A DNA stretch of 64,000 bases from Chryseobacterium sp. G0201 (GTDB taxonomy: Bacteria; Bacteroidota; Bacteroidia; Flavobacteriales; Weeksellaceae), in assembly GCF_003815655.1 (NCBI RefSeq), contig NZ_CP033917.1, positions 496,001-560,000 on the forward strand. The letters are read 5' to 3'. Position numbers and translations under genes: made by a program. Every line of letters begins with the position of its first letter. Position 1 is the stretch's first letter. Positions 50,041 to 58,473 of this stretch are shown one piece after another. The notes beneath the pieces are model-generated. The model searched no databases, was not told where the DNA came from, and was given only the letters and a program-made list of their open reading frames with translations.

Positions 50041-52425
50041 TTAGAATCTGTATCTAAAATTTAAAATAAAGTTTCTTCCTGCCTCATCCGCGAAAAATCT
50101 AAGACGATTCAGATAATCTCTATACGAAGTATTGAAAAGATTATTCACGATAAGTCCCGCAGAAAGATTTTTACTGATATTGATTCCCGTTTGGATGTTC
50201 CAAAGTGAATATCCGTTTGGTGGCGTACTGAAATCGATCTCCTTATCTACCAATTGTCCGTCCACATAAATTTCCAATGGAGCATTTCTGATCGGGAATC
50301 TGGTTTGTTTTAAAGAGGTTTGATTTTCTACCGTAAAATAGAAATTATTCCATTTTTCTTTTTTAAACTGCAATGCATTAGAGAGATTCGGCGGCATCAT
50401 TAAGATCAACGGTTCATTGTTGGTTTCGTCCTGTCCGTGAACATAACTTCCTTTTCCAACATAGGTAAGGTCGTCTGTAAGTCTCCAATTGACATCCAAA
50501 TCTACACCATACATTTTAGCATCGATCTGTTGATATTGCCATTCCGGAAATACCCCTCTGATTGTACCTTTGATACCAACCGGAACTTCATTAATGAAAT
50601 TTTTAGTGATGAAAAAATAAGGGTTCACAGAAATATTAAGACCTCTCAAAACATTGAATTTTGAATCTAATGTTAAGTTAAACTGGTGTCCCTGTTCGTT
50701 TTTCAATGCCATATCTCCAGTTTCAATGATTCCCGCAGAATGATGCAATCCGTCAGAGAATAATTCTGCAACGTTTGGAGATCTGCCCACTTTTGCATAA
50801 TTAAATTTCAGATCAAAATTAGAACTTGGACGATATTCCAAACCTGCATTGAAAGAAACATTGTTATAATTAAGCTGAGGACGCGTCAAAACTCTGTTCT
50901 GATCTGTCTTCACATAAAATTGAGGAAAACTGTCTGCATACAACTTCTCCCAATCGCTTTTGTCGTACCATTTGGTAACATCATAACGCGTGAAATCATA
51001 TCTTGCTCCTGCTTCAAAATTAAATTCAGAAGAAATTTTATATTTAAAAACAGAATAAAATCCTGCAGCATATTTATCATAGTTAGGAATCAAACGTCTA
51101 GCTTTCGTCGCAGGATCTGAATAATTGTTTTGAAAACTGGCATCAATCCCAGTTTCCAGAGACCATTTTTCCCTTTCCAATAAATCATTAAGGTTAAACT
51201 GATGCGTCATCAATTCCAGATCCAGAGAAGGCGTGTCGCTCAATTCTCCTCTTCTGATGTCATATTCCTGTCTGTGATTGTACTGATAACTATAGGTTGC
51301 TGATAGTTTCCCGATATTTTCAAACCTTTTGAAAGCCGAAACTTTTGCGATATGATGCTCGATAACCTGTCTCGGATTATCAATATCATAACTGAATTTT
51401 CCCGAATAAATAGGCGGATTGGCATTCATCGCTCTGTCATAATCACCCGAAGTAGCAACGTGTGAATCTCTCAAAATCCCGATATTCTGATTCGTTAGAT
51501 AATAATCAAATGAAATTCCTTTTTCATAAGAGTTATTCTGAACCGTAAAATTAAAGGAAGAAAAATCCATTCCCGTATTTTTCAGATTATAATCGGGAGC
51601 ACTTTGATCACCCAGCTTTTTGATGCTTCCACCCGATTTTACCGCCCATCCGTTTTTCCAGACTTTGGCAACATCCACATCCAATCCCAACCCTCTTCCG
51701 TTGGAAATTCCGGTAAGACCGACAGAACCTTTGATGGTATCTTTTTTAGGAAAAATTTCAGGTTCCATTACTACGACTCCGCCGATGGCATCGCTTCCGT
51801 ATTTCAATGCAGAAGCGCCTTTAATGACATCAATATGTTGAAAATTATTAATATCAACATTCGGTGCGTGTTCTACTCCCCATTCCTGCTCAGCCAGTTT
51901 TACGCCATTATTTAAAATAGCGATTCTACTTCCGTAAAGCCCGTGAATAATAGGTTTTGAAATATTATTTCCGGTTTTTAATGCGGTAACTCCCGAGATT
52001 TTAGATAATAAGTTCCCCAGATTGTCTGTAGAATTTCTTTCTATATCTGTTTTATCAAGAGTTTTTATAATTAAAGAACCGTTTTTTTTGTGACTTCCAT
52101 GGATAGTCACCGTTTCAATATCCTGAATATGATGTTCAAGAGTAATTGCTACATGCATATCCTGAGTAACTGCTATATTTTCAGTATAATCATTACAATC
52201 AGGATGTTTAGCAATAAGTATATATTTTCCTACAGGAATTTTCTCAAAAGAAAATTTTCCTTTCTTATCTGTTTTGGTTGTAAAATCACCAATTTTAACC
52301 ACCGCATTTTCCAGCAAGGTTTTATCGTGAAAATCCTGAACAATACCTTCTACAGTATAGGTTTTTTGTGCGTTTGAAAATGCAAATCCACAAAGGATCA
52401 ACATTAAACTATATATCAATTTCAT
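50041..52425 (-). CDS. TonB-dependent outer-membrane receptor
   Basis: The 794-residue protein has a signal peptide (MKLIYSLMLILCGFAFSNA), an N-terminal carboxypeptidase-regulatory-like domain (about 24-95), the plug domain (about 115-225) and a 22-strand barrel ending in Phe. The segment HGLYGSRIAILNNGVKLAEQ, then EWGVEHAPNVD, resembles ZnuD-type and copper/zinc receptors. A GTACCT-6-AGGTAC dyad lies 19 bases upstream of the start. Neighbours (a His/Cys small protein and a lipoprotein) also suggest metal uptake. Ligand unproven. Confidence 0.88.
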   Translation of the reverse strand: MKLIYSLMLILCGFAFSNAQKTYTVEGIVQDFHDKTLLENAVVKIGDFTTKTDKKGKFSFEKIPVGKYILIAKHPDCNDYTENIAVTQDMHVAITLEHHIQDIETVTIHGSHKKNGSLIIKTLDKTDIERNSTDNLGNLLSKISGVTALKTGNNISKPIIHGLYGSRIAILNNGVKLAEQEWGVEHAPNVDINNFQHIDVIKGASALKYGSDAIGGVVVMEPEIFPKKDTIKGSVGLTGISNGRGLGLDVDVAKVWKNGWAVKSGGSIKKLGDQSAPDYNLKNTGMDFSSFNFTVQNNSYEKGISFDYYLTNQNIGILRDSHVATSGDYDRAMNANPPIYSGKFSYDIDNPRQVIEHHIAKVSAFKRFENIGKLSATYSYQYNHRQEYDIRRGELSDTPSLDLELMTHQFNLNDLLEREKWSLETGIDASFQNNYSDPATKARRLIPNYDKYAAGFYSVFKYKISSEFNFEAGARYDFTRYDVTKWYDKSDWEKLYADSFPQFYVKTDQNRVLTRPQLNYNNVSFNAGLEYRPSSNFDLKFNYAKVGRSPNVAELFSDGLHHSAGIIETGDMALKNEQGHQFNLTLDSKFNVLRGLNISVNPYFFITKNFINEVPVGIKGTIRGVFPEWQYQQIDAKMYGVDLDVNWRLTDDLTYVGKGSYVHGQDETNNEPLILMMPPNLSNALQFKKEKWNNFYFTVENQTSLKQTRFPIRNAPLEIYVDGQLVDKEIDFSTPPNGYSLWNIQTGINISKNLSAGLIVNNLFNTSYRDYLNRLRFFADEAGRNFILNFRYRF

Positions 52426-52443
52426 TGTAAATAGATTGATTTA

Positions 52444-52461
52444 GTACCTCAATAAAGGTAC
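52444..52461. promoter_or_regulatory. Dyad over the putative TonB-receptor promoter
   Basis: GTACCTcaataaAGGTAC has two perfect 6-base arms with a 6-base spacer. On the minus strand it covers TACCTTTA, one mismatch from TAnnTTTG. This is the size and place of an operator for a dimeric repressor. Confidence 0.5.
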
Positions 52462-52593
52462 ATTTTCGTAAAAAATGTGAAATTTATGGCTGATTAATCT
52501 TGGTTAAAGTAAAATTGATCTGATAATCTTTAAGAAAATCCTATAACTAATCATTCCTCCCTTTCAGGTCTACATTATCATCTATCTTTCTTT

Positions 52594-52640
52594 CACCGGG
52601 TTTCACCCGATGCTATTATTATTTCGCCACTTCGTGGCTG
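52594..52640. repeat. Two-hairpin element
   Basis: Two short perfect hairpins lie 16 bases apart: CGGGT-TTC-ACCCG (52597-52609) and GCCAC-TTC-GTGGC (52626-52638). The element is in the leader region of the TonB receptor gene. I recall similar sequences dispersed in flavobacterial genomes. Confidence 0.6.
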
Positions 52641-52722
52641 ATTAAGATAAATTTAAAAGGAAAATAGCATCAATTTTAAAGCTAAACTTTAACCCATTAA
52701 AGCCAGAAAAGAATCTAAAAAA

Positions 52723-53079
52723 CTATGAAATTGTGGGCGGTCCCCGAAGTTGAAAAGTGAATTTTGTCTGAGACCAGATTTTTTCCTGAACAGCAATGAT
52801 TAATTCTACTTCGTGCGTATAATGTTGGAAAGTAAAGTTAAACTCGTCAGGAACCAAAGTATGTCCGGTAGCTAAGAAATGACAAGCCAAACAGTCGCCG
52901 GCTTTTTCTTTCACTACATTATTTGAAATCTTATGTTCCTTTTTTTTTAAACTAAAATTTTTAAAAACTTCTTCGGAACTGTGATTGTGAAAATTTTGAG
53001 AAAACAGCGCAATGAAGTAGATCCCAAACAATAGCTTGGAGATAAAACTCTTCAGATTTCTGCTTTCTTTAAAAATCAT
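52723..53079 (-). CDS. Small His/Cys-motif protein upstream of the TonB receptor
   Basis: The 118-residue protein has a hydrophobic N-terminal segment (LLFGIYFIALFSQNF), a His motif (FHNHSSEE) and a Cys/His motif (GDCLACHFLATGHT), and ends in LRGPPTIS. This resembles DUF2946-type proteins that sit beside metal-uptake receptors. Metal binding is likely but unproven. It precedes the receptor by about 300 bases. Its -7 box ends 5 bases before the ATG. Confidence 0.72.
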   Translation of the reverse strand: MIFKESRNLKSFISKLLFGIYFIALFSQNFHNHSSEEVFKNFSLKKKEHKISNNVVKEKAGDCLACHFLATGHTLVPDEFNFTFQHYTHEVELIIAVQEKIWSQTKFTFQLRGPPTIS

Positions 53080-53083
53080 CTTT

Positions 53084-53091
53084 CAAAAATA
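53084..53091 (-). promoter_or_regulatory. -7 promoter box of the small His/Cys gene
   Basis: TATTTTTG on the minus strand; its last G (53084) is 5 bases before the ATG at 53079, so a leaderless mRNA is expected. Confidence 0.55.
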
Positions 53092-53208
53092 TGAATAATA
53101 ATTTAAAACTTAGATTAAAGTTTTATTAATATGCTTTGTGAAGCTGTCTAAAATATGTCGCTATGATTGCGTTTTTGTTACAAATGGCAATGATAAAACT
53201 ATTATTTT

Positions 53209-53305
53209 AGATCCTTCGACTCCGCTCAGGATAACATCGCTAATACTAAACGTTATCTAAGCAGAATAATTTGCCCGTGTCATCCTGAGCGAAGCCGACG
53301 GATCT
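53209..53305. repeat. Large inverted repeat with TCCTGAGCGAAG arms
   Basis: AGATCCTTCGACTCCGCTCA (continuing to 53236) pairs with TGTCATCCTGAGCGAAGCCG (53278-53305) with a few mismatches across a 41-base loop. A T-run follows on the plus strand, where no gene precedes it. Confidence 0.85.
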
Positions 53306-53329
53306 TTTTTTTATTAATTCAAATAAAAA

Positions 53330-55252
53330 TTAATCCAGTTGAGAACCCAAATACTCCCATTCCTGTAGAGCTGCATCCAATTCTTCCTTAGTTTTATTAT
53401 ATTTTTCTAAAGTTTCTTCTGATGGGTTTTCCTTTGTGAAAGTAGCTTCCATTTCTTCTACTTTGGTTTCAAGCTCAGAAATTTTCTCTTCTACTTTCTT
53501 TAATTTATTCTGAATATTTTTTTGCTCTTTACTTACAATCTGAGATTTTTCCTCCACTTTCGGTTTTGGAACTTCTTTTACCTCAACTTTCACGTCATCG
53601 GCGTGAAGTTTTGCTTTTTCGGCAGAAATTTCTCTGATGCTTTCTTTTTGTCTGAATTCAAGATATTCATTGATATCTCCTAGGAATTCTTTCATTTTTC
53701 CATCGCGGAATTCATAGATTTTGTCACAAAGCCCCTGTAAAAATTCTCTGTCGTGAGAAATTACAATCAATGTTCCTTCAAATTTCTGTAAAGCCAGCTT
53801 AATGATCTCCTTAGACTGAATATCCAAGTGATTGGTAGGCTCATCCATGATCAATGTGTTGAAAGGACGTAACAACAATTTACAAAGTGCCAGACGGTTT
53901 CTTTCTCCCCCTGAAAGCACTTTAGTTTTTTTGGTCACAGCCTCTCCCTGAAATAAGAAAGATCCTAATAAATCTCTTACTCTAGGTCTGGTTTCTTCTG
54001 TTGCAGCGTCTTCCGCTTCTTCTAAAACCGTTTTATTTGGCGTTAAAACTTCTTCCTGATTTTGGGCAAAATATCCAATATTTACATTGTGACCTAAATT
54101 CCAGGTTCCTGTGTAATCTGTAATTTCACCGGAAAGAATTTTCGCCAATGTTGTTTTTCCTTGTCCGTTCTGACCTAAAAGGGCAATTCTGTCTCCACGC
54201 TGTACAATAAAGTCTACATCATCAAAGATTTGCTTTTTTCCGTAAGCCTTTCCTAATTTTTCAGCTTCAAAATTTACTTTTCCGGGAACAACAGACTGTA
54301 CGAAACGGATATTGAATTTTGAAACGTCATCATTTTCTACTTCAATACGTTCAACTTTTTCAAGTTTTTTGATCAAAGACTGCGCAAAAGATGCTTTAGA
54401 AGCACTTGCACGGAATTTATTGATCAGTTCTTCTGTATGTTTAATTTCTGCGTCCTGATTCTTTTTAGCCTGAATCAGTTTTTCTTTTCTGTCTTTTCTT
54501 AGTTCAAGATACTTGGTGTAATCAGCTTTATAATCATCAACTTTTTTGTTGTTAACATCAAAAGTTCTGTTACAAACCGCTGTCATAAACTGCTTATCGT
54601 GACTTACCAGAACGATCGCTCCGGGATAATCTTTCAGGAAGTTTTCAAGCCAGATGATAGATTCCATATCCAAGTGGTTGGTAGGCTCATCGAGAAGCAT
54701 GACATCGTTCTTTTGAAGAAGCAGTTTTGCCAATTCAATTCTCATTCTCCAACCTCCGGAAAATTCATCTGTTATTTTTTGAAAATCATCCGCTTTAAAA
54801 CCTAATCCAAACAATACCTTTTCTACATCTCCTTCCAAGTTATAGGCATCGTGGTGCATTAAGATATCATTAAGCTCTGTCATTTTGTTGATCAGATCCG
54901 TGTAACCATCACTTTCATAATCAGTTCTGATGGTCATTTGATGATTCACCTCTTCAAGTTCATTTTTCCAAGCGTTGATCTGCTCAAAAGCCTGCAATGT
55001 TTCATCCCAAACAGTTCTTCCTTTCACAAAATCAAGATCCTGTTTAAGGAAACCAATCGTAATGTTACCATCCGGCACTACGCTACCTTCGTAGAAAGTA
55101 ATTTCTCCGGAAAGCATTTTCAATAAAGTGGATTTTCCCGCTCCATTTTTACCAACCAAACCAATTTTATCATCCTTTTTAATGGTGAAATTAACGTTTT
55201 GAAACAGATAGTTTCCCGAATGATGTAATCCTAGACCTTGAACCGAAAGCAT
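53330..55252 (-). CDS. ABC-F family ATP-binding protein
   Basis: The 640-residue cytoplasmic protein has two ABC domains and no membrane domain, as in Uup/EttA proteins that act on the ribosome. Walker A motifs are GLVGKNGAGKST and LLGQNGQGKTT; signatures are FSGGWRMRIELAKLL and LSGGERNRLALCKLL. Both Walker B regions are followed by DEPTNHLD. A charged linker joins the domains, and a C-terminal coiled coil rich in Glu/Lys ends the protein. The start at 55252 lies behind the -7 box, which the longer reading to 55345 would cover. Confidence 0.94.
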   Translation of the reverse strand: MLSVQGLGLHHSGNYLFQNVNFTIKKDDKIGLVGKNGAGKSTLLKMLSGEITFYEGSVVPDGNITIGFLKQDLDFVKGRTVWDETLQAFEQINAWKNELEEVNHQMTIRTDYESDGYTDLINKMTELNDILMHHDAYNLEGDVEKVLFGLGFKADDFQKITDEFSGGWRMRIELAKLLLQKNDVMLLDEPTNHLDMESIIWLENFLKDYPGAIVLVSHDKQFMTAVCNRTFDVNNKKVDDYKADYTKYLELRKDRKEKLIQAKKNQDAEIKHTEELINKFRASASKASFAQSLIKKLEKVERIEVENDDVSKFNIRFVQSVVPGKVNFEAEKLGKAYGKKQIFDDVDFIVQRGDRIALLGQNGQGKTTLAKILSGEITDYTGTWNLGHNVNIGYFAQNQEEVLTPNKTVLEEAEDAATEETRPRVRDLLGSFLFQGEAVTKKTKVLSGGERNRLALCKLLLRPFNTLIMDEPTNHLDIQSKEIIKLALQKFEGTLIVISHDREFLQGLCDKIYEFRDGKMKEFLGDINEYLEFRQKESIREISAEKAKLHADDVKVEVKEVPKPKVEEKSQIVSKEQKNIQNKLKKVEEKISELETKVEEMEATFTKENPSEETLEKYNKTKEELDAALQEWEYLGSQLD

Positions 55253-55293
55253 GTAATGATAATTAAGAATTAATACTGAATATTTTTCGGGTG

Positions 55294-55301
55294 CAAAAAT
55301 A
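55294..55301 (-). promoter_or_regulatory. -7 promoter box of the ABC-F gene
   Basis: TATTTTTG on the minus strand, 42 bases before the ATG at 55252. Confidence 0.6.
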
Positions 55302-55330
55302 CGGAAAAAGAAATGAATAGCCCAGAAATA

Positions 55331-55359
55331 AAAAAAGCTGTCCAAATTGAACAGCTTTT
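55331..55359. terminator. Terminator-like hairpin upstream of the ABC-F promoter
   Basis: AAAAGCTGT/ACAGCTTTT stem with an 11-base loop and A/T runs on both sides. It is a second hairpin after the one at 55420-55449. Confidence 0.7.
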
Positions 55360-55419
55360 AACATTAATCTAAAAACTTATATGAACTTTATATTTTCATT
55401 ATAATTATGAGTACTTATT

Positions 55420-55449
55420 AAAAAAAGAGCTGCCCACCACAGACAGCTC
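55420..55449 (-). terminator. Terminator of the DUF2235 gene
   Basis: GAGCTG/CAGCTC stem with 11-base loop and a T-run on the minus strand. It begins about 48 bases after the stop codon. Confidence 0.7.
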
Positions 55450-55496
55450 ACACCTAAATTTAAAACTGAAAAAGTACTAACATTTATTATAAAATC

Positions 55497-56828
55497 TTAT
55501 TTAATTAAAATAGATCGGCTCCAGTTATCATTATTCGGGATATTCCCTTCATTGGCATAATCTGTAAGAACATCATGCTCTAAAAAATGAACTTCTTTCT
55601 GAAGTTTTGATTCTCCTGCATTGGCATGTTTTATCGTGGCACTGCCGGGAACGTTAAGACTATCATTGAGCATTTCAACAAAAATTTCGTCTTCTGTTCT
55701 CAATAATAAAGCCTTTTCATATAACCCGAAATTGGACGAAAAATGAGTGTAATTCACAAATCGCTCATAATTATACACCGGTTTTAAATTGGGAGAAAGA
55801 TCTTTAACATATTTTTCCAGCTCGTCTGAAAATGATAGTAAAAATTGGTGAATCTTAGGATTAATCTTAAAATTTGAATCATCAAAATTGGTGTTAAAAA
55901 CAGGTTGCTGGGCATTTGTTTCTGCCAACATTAATTTTCCGTAAACTTTCGGAAGATCATTGTAAACAAGATCTCTTTTCACATAAGCCTGCGAAAAAAT
56001 ATCTCCGGAATCTATTTGATAATTTTCTAAAAGTGATTCCCAAATTTTATTTCCTTCAGCATCTATTGCTGTATTTTTCACATTCGAAACATAAGAATCA
56101 ACCTCATCTGTGGTCACAAAATCATGTGAAACATAGACCGATTGCGGGCCTTCCAAATATCCGCCACCTACGTCTGCATGGGCTCCGGGAACAAAAATTT
56201 CTTTCCAAACGGAAGTTCCGGTTTCAGACTTTGTATCTTCCATATTTTTTGAGCCTTCAAAAAAACCTGTCAGTGGAAAAAAATATCGACATTCGTTGAC
56301 CGCACATAACTGCAAAGCTCTTTCAACACCCGGAAGAAGACTTACATTATAATCATTAAAAGGCGTAGATTCTACCGTATCGAAAACGCCTAAAAATTTA
56401 ACTTTAAAATTTCCTGCTATTTTGGGATTTTGCTTTAATAATTCATAGCAAAAGTTTCTAGCCAGCATAGATCCTCTGCTAAATCCGTAAACATAAAAAT
56501 GATATTCTTTCGTTTTATCCAACGTCACCTCATCAACAAAAGCATTCGCCTTCGCCAATTTGTCATCAGAAGAGTATCCTGTGAATCGATAAGGATTTCT
56601 ACAGGTTACCATCGCAAAATCGCTATCCTCCGCACCAGTTACTGTTCCAACACCTTCAACGTAAATTTTCTTATTTCCATTGAAAAGTTGATACAATTTG
56701 TAAACGTTGGTTATATTATTATGATAGCTTTTGTTCTTGCTTTGTGGCTTTTGAGGGGAAGTCGCATTAAGTCCGTTGTTTCCGGTTCCATCGAAAAAAA
56801 TTCCGATAGAAACTATATCATTTTCCAT
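55497..56828 (-). CDS. DUF2235 (Tle1-like) alpha/beta hydrolase
   Basis: The 443-residue protein is of the DUF2235 family, which includes the Tle1 phospholipase effectors of type VI secretion. It opens with SIGIFFDGTGNN, the nucleophile elbow is GFSRGSMLAR at about residues 114-123, the acidic residue is in LGVFDTVES, and the His is in PGAHADVGGGY. There is no signal peptide, as in Tle1. No type VI secretion gene or evident immunity gene is in the window. Whether it is an effector or a housekeeping lipase is open. Confidence 0.85.
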   Translation of the reverse strand: MENDIVSIGIFFDGTGNNGLNATSPQKPQSKNKSYHNNITNVYKLYQLFNGNKKIYVEGVGTVTGAEDSDFAMVTCRNPYRFTGYSSDDKLAKANAFVDEVTLDKTKEYHFYVYGFSRGSMLARNFCYELLKQNPKIAGNFKVKFLGVFDTVESTPFNDYNVSLLPGVERALQLCAVNECRYFFPLTGFFEGSKNMEDTKSETGTSVWKEIFVPGAHADVGGGYLEGPQSVYVSHDFVTTDEVDSYVSNVKNTAIDAEGNKIWESLLENYQIDSGDIFSQAYVKRDLVYNDLPKVYGKLMLAETNAQQPVFNTNFDDSNFKINPKIHQFLLSFSDELEKYVKDLSPNLKPVYNYERFVNYTHFSSNFGLYEKALLLRTEDEIFVEMLNDSLNVPGSATIKHANAGESKLQKEVHFLEHDVLTDYANEGNIPNNDNWSRSILIK

Positions 56829-56967
56829 CTTTATTGTTTTTAAAATTGAATTATTCCGGGAAAATTTAAGGCTAAAAAAAACTTTTCAAACGCCTAAAAA
56901 ACCTCTCTGAATAACACTTTCAAAATAACATCGAAATGAAACAAAATGCTACAGTAGAAAACACCAA

Positions 56968-56994
56968 ATAAAAAATTCCGTATTTCTACGGAAT
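56968..56994 (-). terminator. Terminator of the response regulator gene
   Basis: ATTCCGTA/TACGGAAT stem with a 4-base loop, T-run on the minus strand. It overlaps the last base of the stop codon. Confidence 0.8.
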
Positions 56995-57671
56995 CAAATT
57001 CTTTCTAGCGAATAAATATTGTTGATGATGGCATAAATCACAATGCCGACCGTATTTTTGGCTCCGATTTTCTCTAAAACCCTTTGCCTGTGGCTTTCAA
57101 CCGTTCGTGGACTGATGAATAGTTTTTCGGCGATTTCGTTGTTGGTATGTTCCTGACAGATCAGTTTTACCACATCTTTTTCGCGTTCGGAAAGCTCATC
57201 ATCCATTTCGAATAATGATTTTTTCTTGCTGGAGCTGTTCATATAAGAAAACAGCATCTGATGATCTTCGGAAGTGAAGAAAACCCCGTTTTTATAGACC
57301 ATTGTTATGGCATCAATAAAGGTTTTTCTGTCGGAATTTTTAGGTAAAAATGCAGAAACTCCAAGCTTTACCATATATCCTAAAATCGAGCTTTTATAAT
57401 GAGAAGAAAGGATAATTATTTTGAGATCGGGATGTTTTTCCTTTAAAATTTCTACCAATTCAAAACCGTTCATTGGCTGCATTTGTACATCTACCAATGC
57501 GATATCAGGAAAATCTTCTTTCGGTAAAGTCTCTAAACTTTCGATAAAAAGAGGTCCGTTGTTGCAGGTTAAGGATACTGAAATATTTTTTTCTGTTGAC
57601 AACAGCATTTTCACCCCTTCCAGGATGAGTTGTTCGTCATCAATTAGCGCTATTTTGATTTGCGGATTCAT
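56994..57671 (-). CDS. NarL/LuxR-type response regulator
   Basis: The 225-residue protein has a receiver domain (about 1-125) with phosphoacceptor Asp61 in ALVDVQMQP and acidic pair DDE at 11-13. The C-terminal LuxR helix-turn-helix is at about 155-220 (LSEREKDVVKLICQEHTNNE, then PRTVESHRQRVLEKIGAKN). The start lies 32 bases inside the end of the histidine kinase gene, so the pair is translationally coupled. Confidence 0.93.
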   Translation of the reverse strand: MNPQIKIALIDDEQLILEGVKMLLSTEKNISVSLTCNNGPLFIESLETLPKEDFPDIALVDVQMQPMNGFELVEILKEKHPDLKIIILSSHYKSSILGYMVKLGVSAFLPKNSDRKTFIDAITMVYKNGVFFTSEDHQMLFSYMNSSSKKKSLFEMDDELSEREKDVVKLICQEHTNNEIAEKLFISPRTVESHRQRVLEKIGAKNTVGIVIYAIINNIYSLERI

Positions 57672-58473
57672 CGTTACATGGAATTTTAATAATTAAACGG
57701 CTTCCTTTATTTAAAATGTTCTTCCATTTATGAAGAGCATTCATGGATTTTATTCTGGACTCAATATTTTTAATTCCCATTCCTTTTTTTACGGCTTCGT
57801 ACTCAAAACTCTGCCCGTTATCGGAAATTATGACTGCCACATTTTTATGGTTATCTTTAATATAGATCCAGATTCTTGTAGCTTCAGAATGCTTAAGGAC
57901 ATTGGTTGTAAATTCCTGAATGATCCTGTACACCTGCACTTCAATGAAAATATTTTTCTTTTCAAATTTGGAGCTTACCGTTAATGAGATATTAACTCGA
58001 TTGGCCAAATTGTTAATTAATTCTTCAATATATAAAACAAGCCCTACCGACTCTAAGTTTACAGGATATAATGAATGGGAAATACTTCTGGCAGAATCTA
58101 TCAGGGAAGACATCTGACCTGAAATATTTTTTTTAATTAATTCATCACCTTTCGTGTCGAGATTATTCAGCCATAAAGAAAGTATATTGAGACGGTTTCC
58201 GATATCATCATGAATCAAGACAGCAATCCTTTTGCGCTCCTCTTCCTGTGCTTTGATATTTTCTAAAACCAGTCTTTTCTGATGGAGAACTTCCGCTTCA
58301 TGTTGTGCATTTTTTTCTTTAATAATTCTATCAATGAAAAATTTATATGCCAGCAAAACGAAAACCACAATGATCAGCAAAACGACAATCAAAGTGATAA
58401 AAAAGCTGATATTTAAGGTTATTTCTTTAATTTTAAAAAGGTATAAATGATTGATATATAAAGGAAACAGCAC
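57640..58473 (-). CDS. Membrane sensor histidine kinase, NarX/LytS-like
   Basis: The 277-residue protein has one membrane segment (about 20-45) and a short coiled linker. The phospho-His is in RIAVLIHDDIGNRLN. The HATPase domain has NVLKHSEAT (N box), SDNGQSF (G1) and KGMGIKNIESRI (G2). With so little outside the membrane, it may sense the membrane or a partner protein. It overlaps the membrane protein gene upstream by 55 bases and the response regulator downstream by 32. Confidence 0.9.
   Translation of the reverse strand: MLFPLYINHLYLFKIKEITLNISFFITLIVVLLIIVVFVLLAYKFFIDRIIKEKNAQHEAEVLHQKRLVLENIKAQEEERKRIAVLIHDDIGNRLNILSLWLNNLDTKGDELIKKNISGQMSSLIDSARSISHSLYPVNLESVGLVLYIEELINNLANRVNISLTVSSKFEKKNIFIEVQVYRIIQEFTTNVLKHSEATRIWIYIKDNHKNVAVIISDNGQSFEYEAVKKGMGIKNIESRIKSMNALHKWKNILNKGSRLIIKIPCNDESANQNSAN

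Noticed and set aside
52590..52645. Riboswitch in front of the TonB receptor
   Set aside because: Only two small hairpins with TTC loops are seen; no conserved cobalamin, TPP or other riboswitch core was found.
55253..55345. 31-residue extension of the ABC-F protein
   Set aside because: It would cover the -7 box and part of a terminator; the family begins at MLSVQGLGLHHSG.
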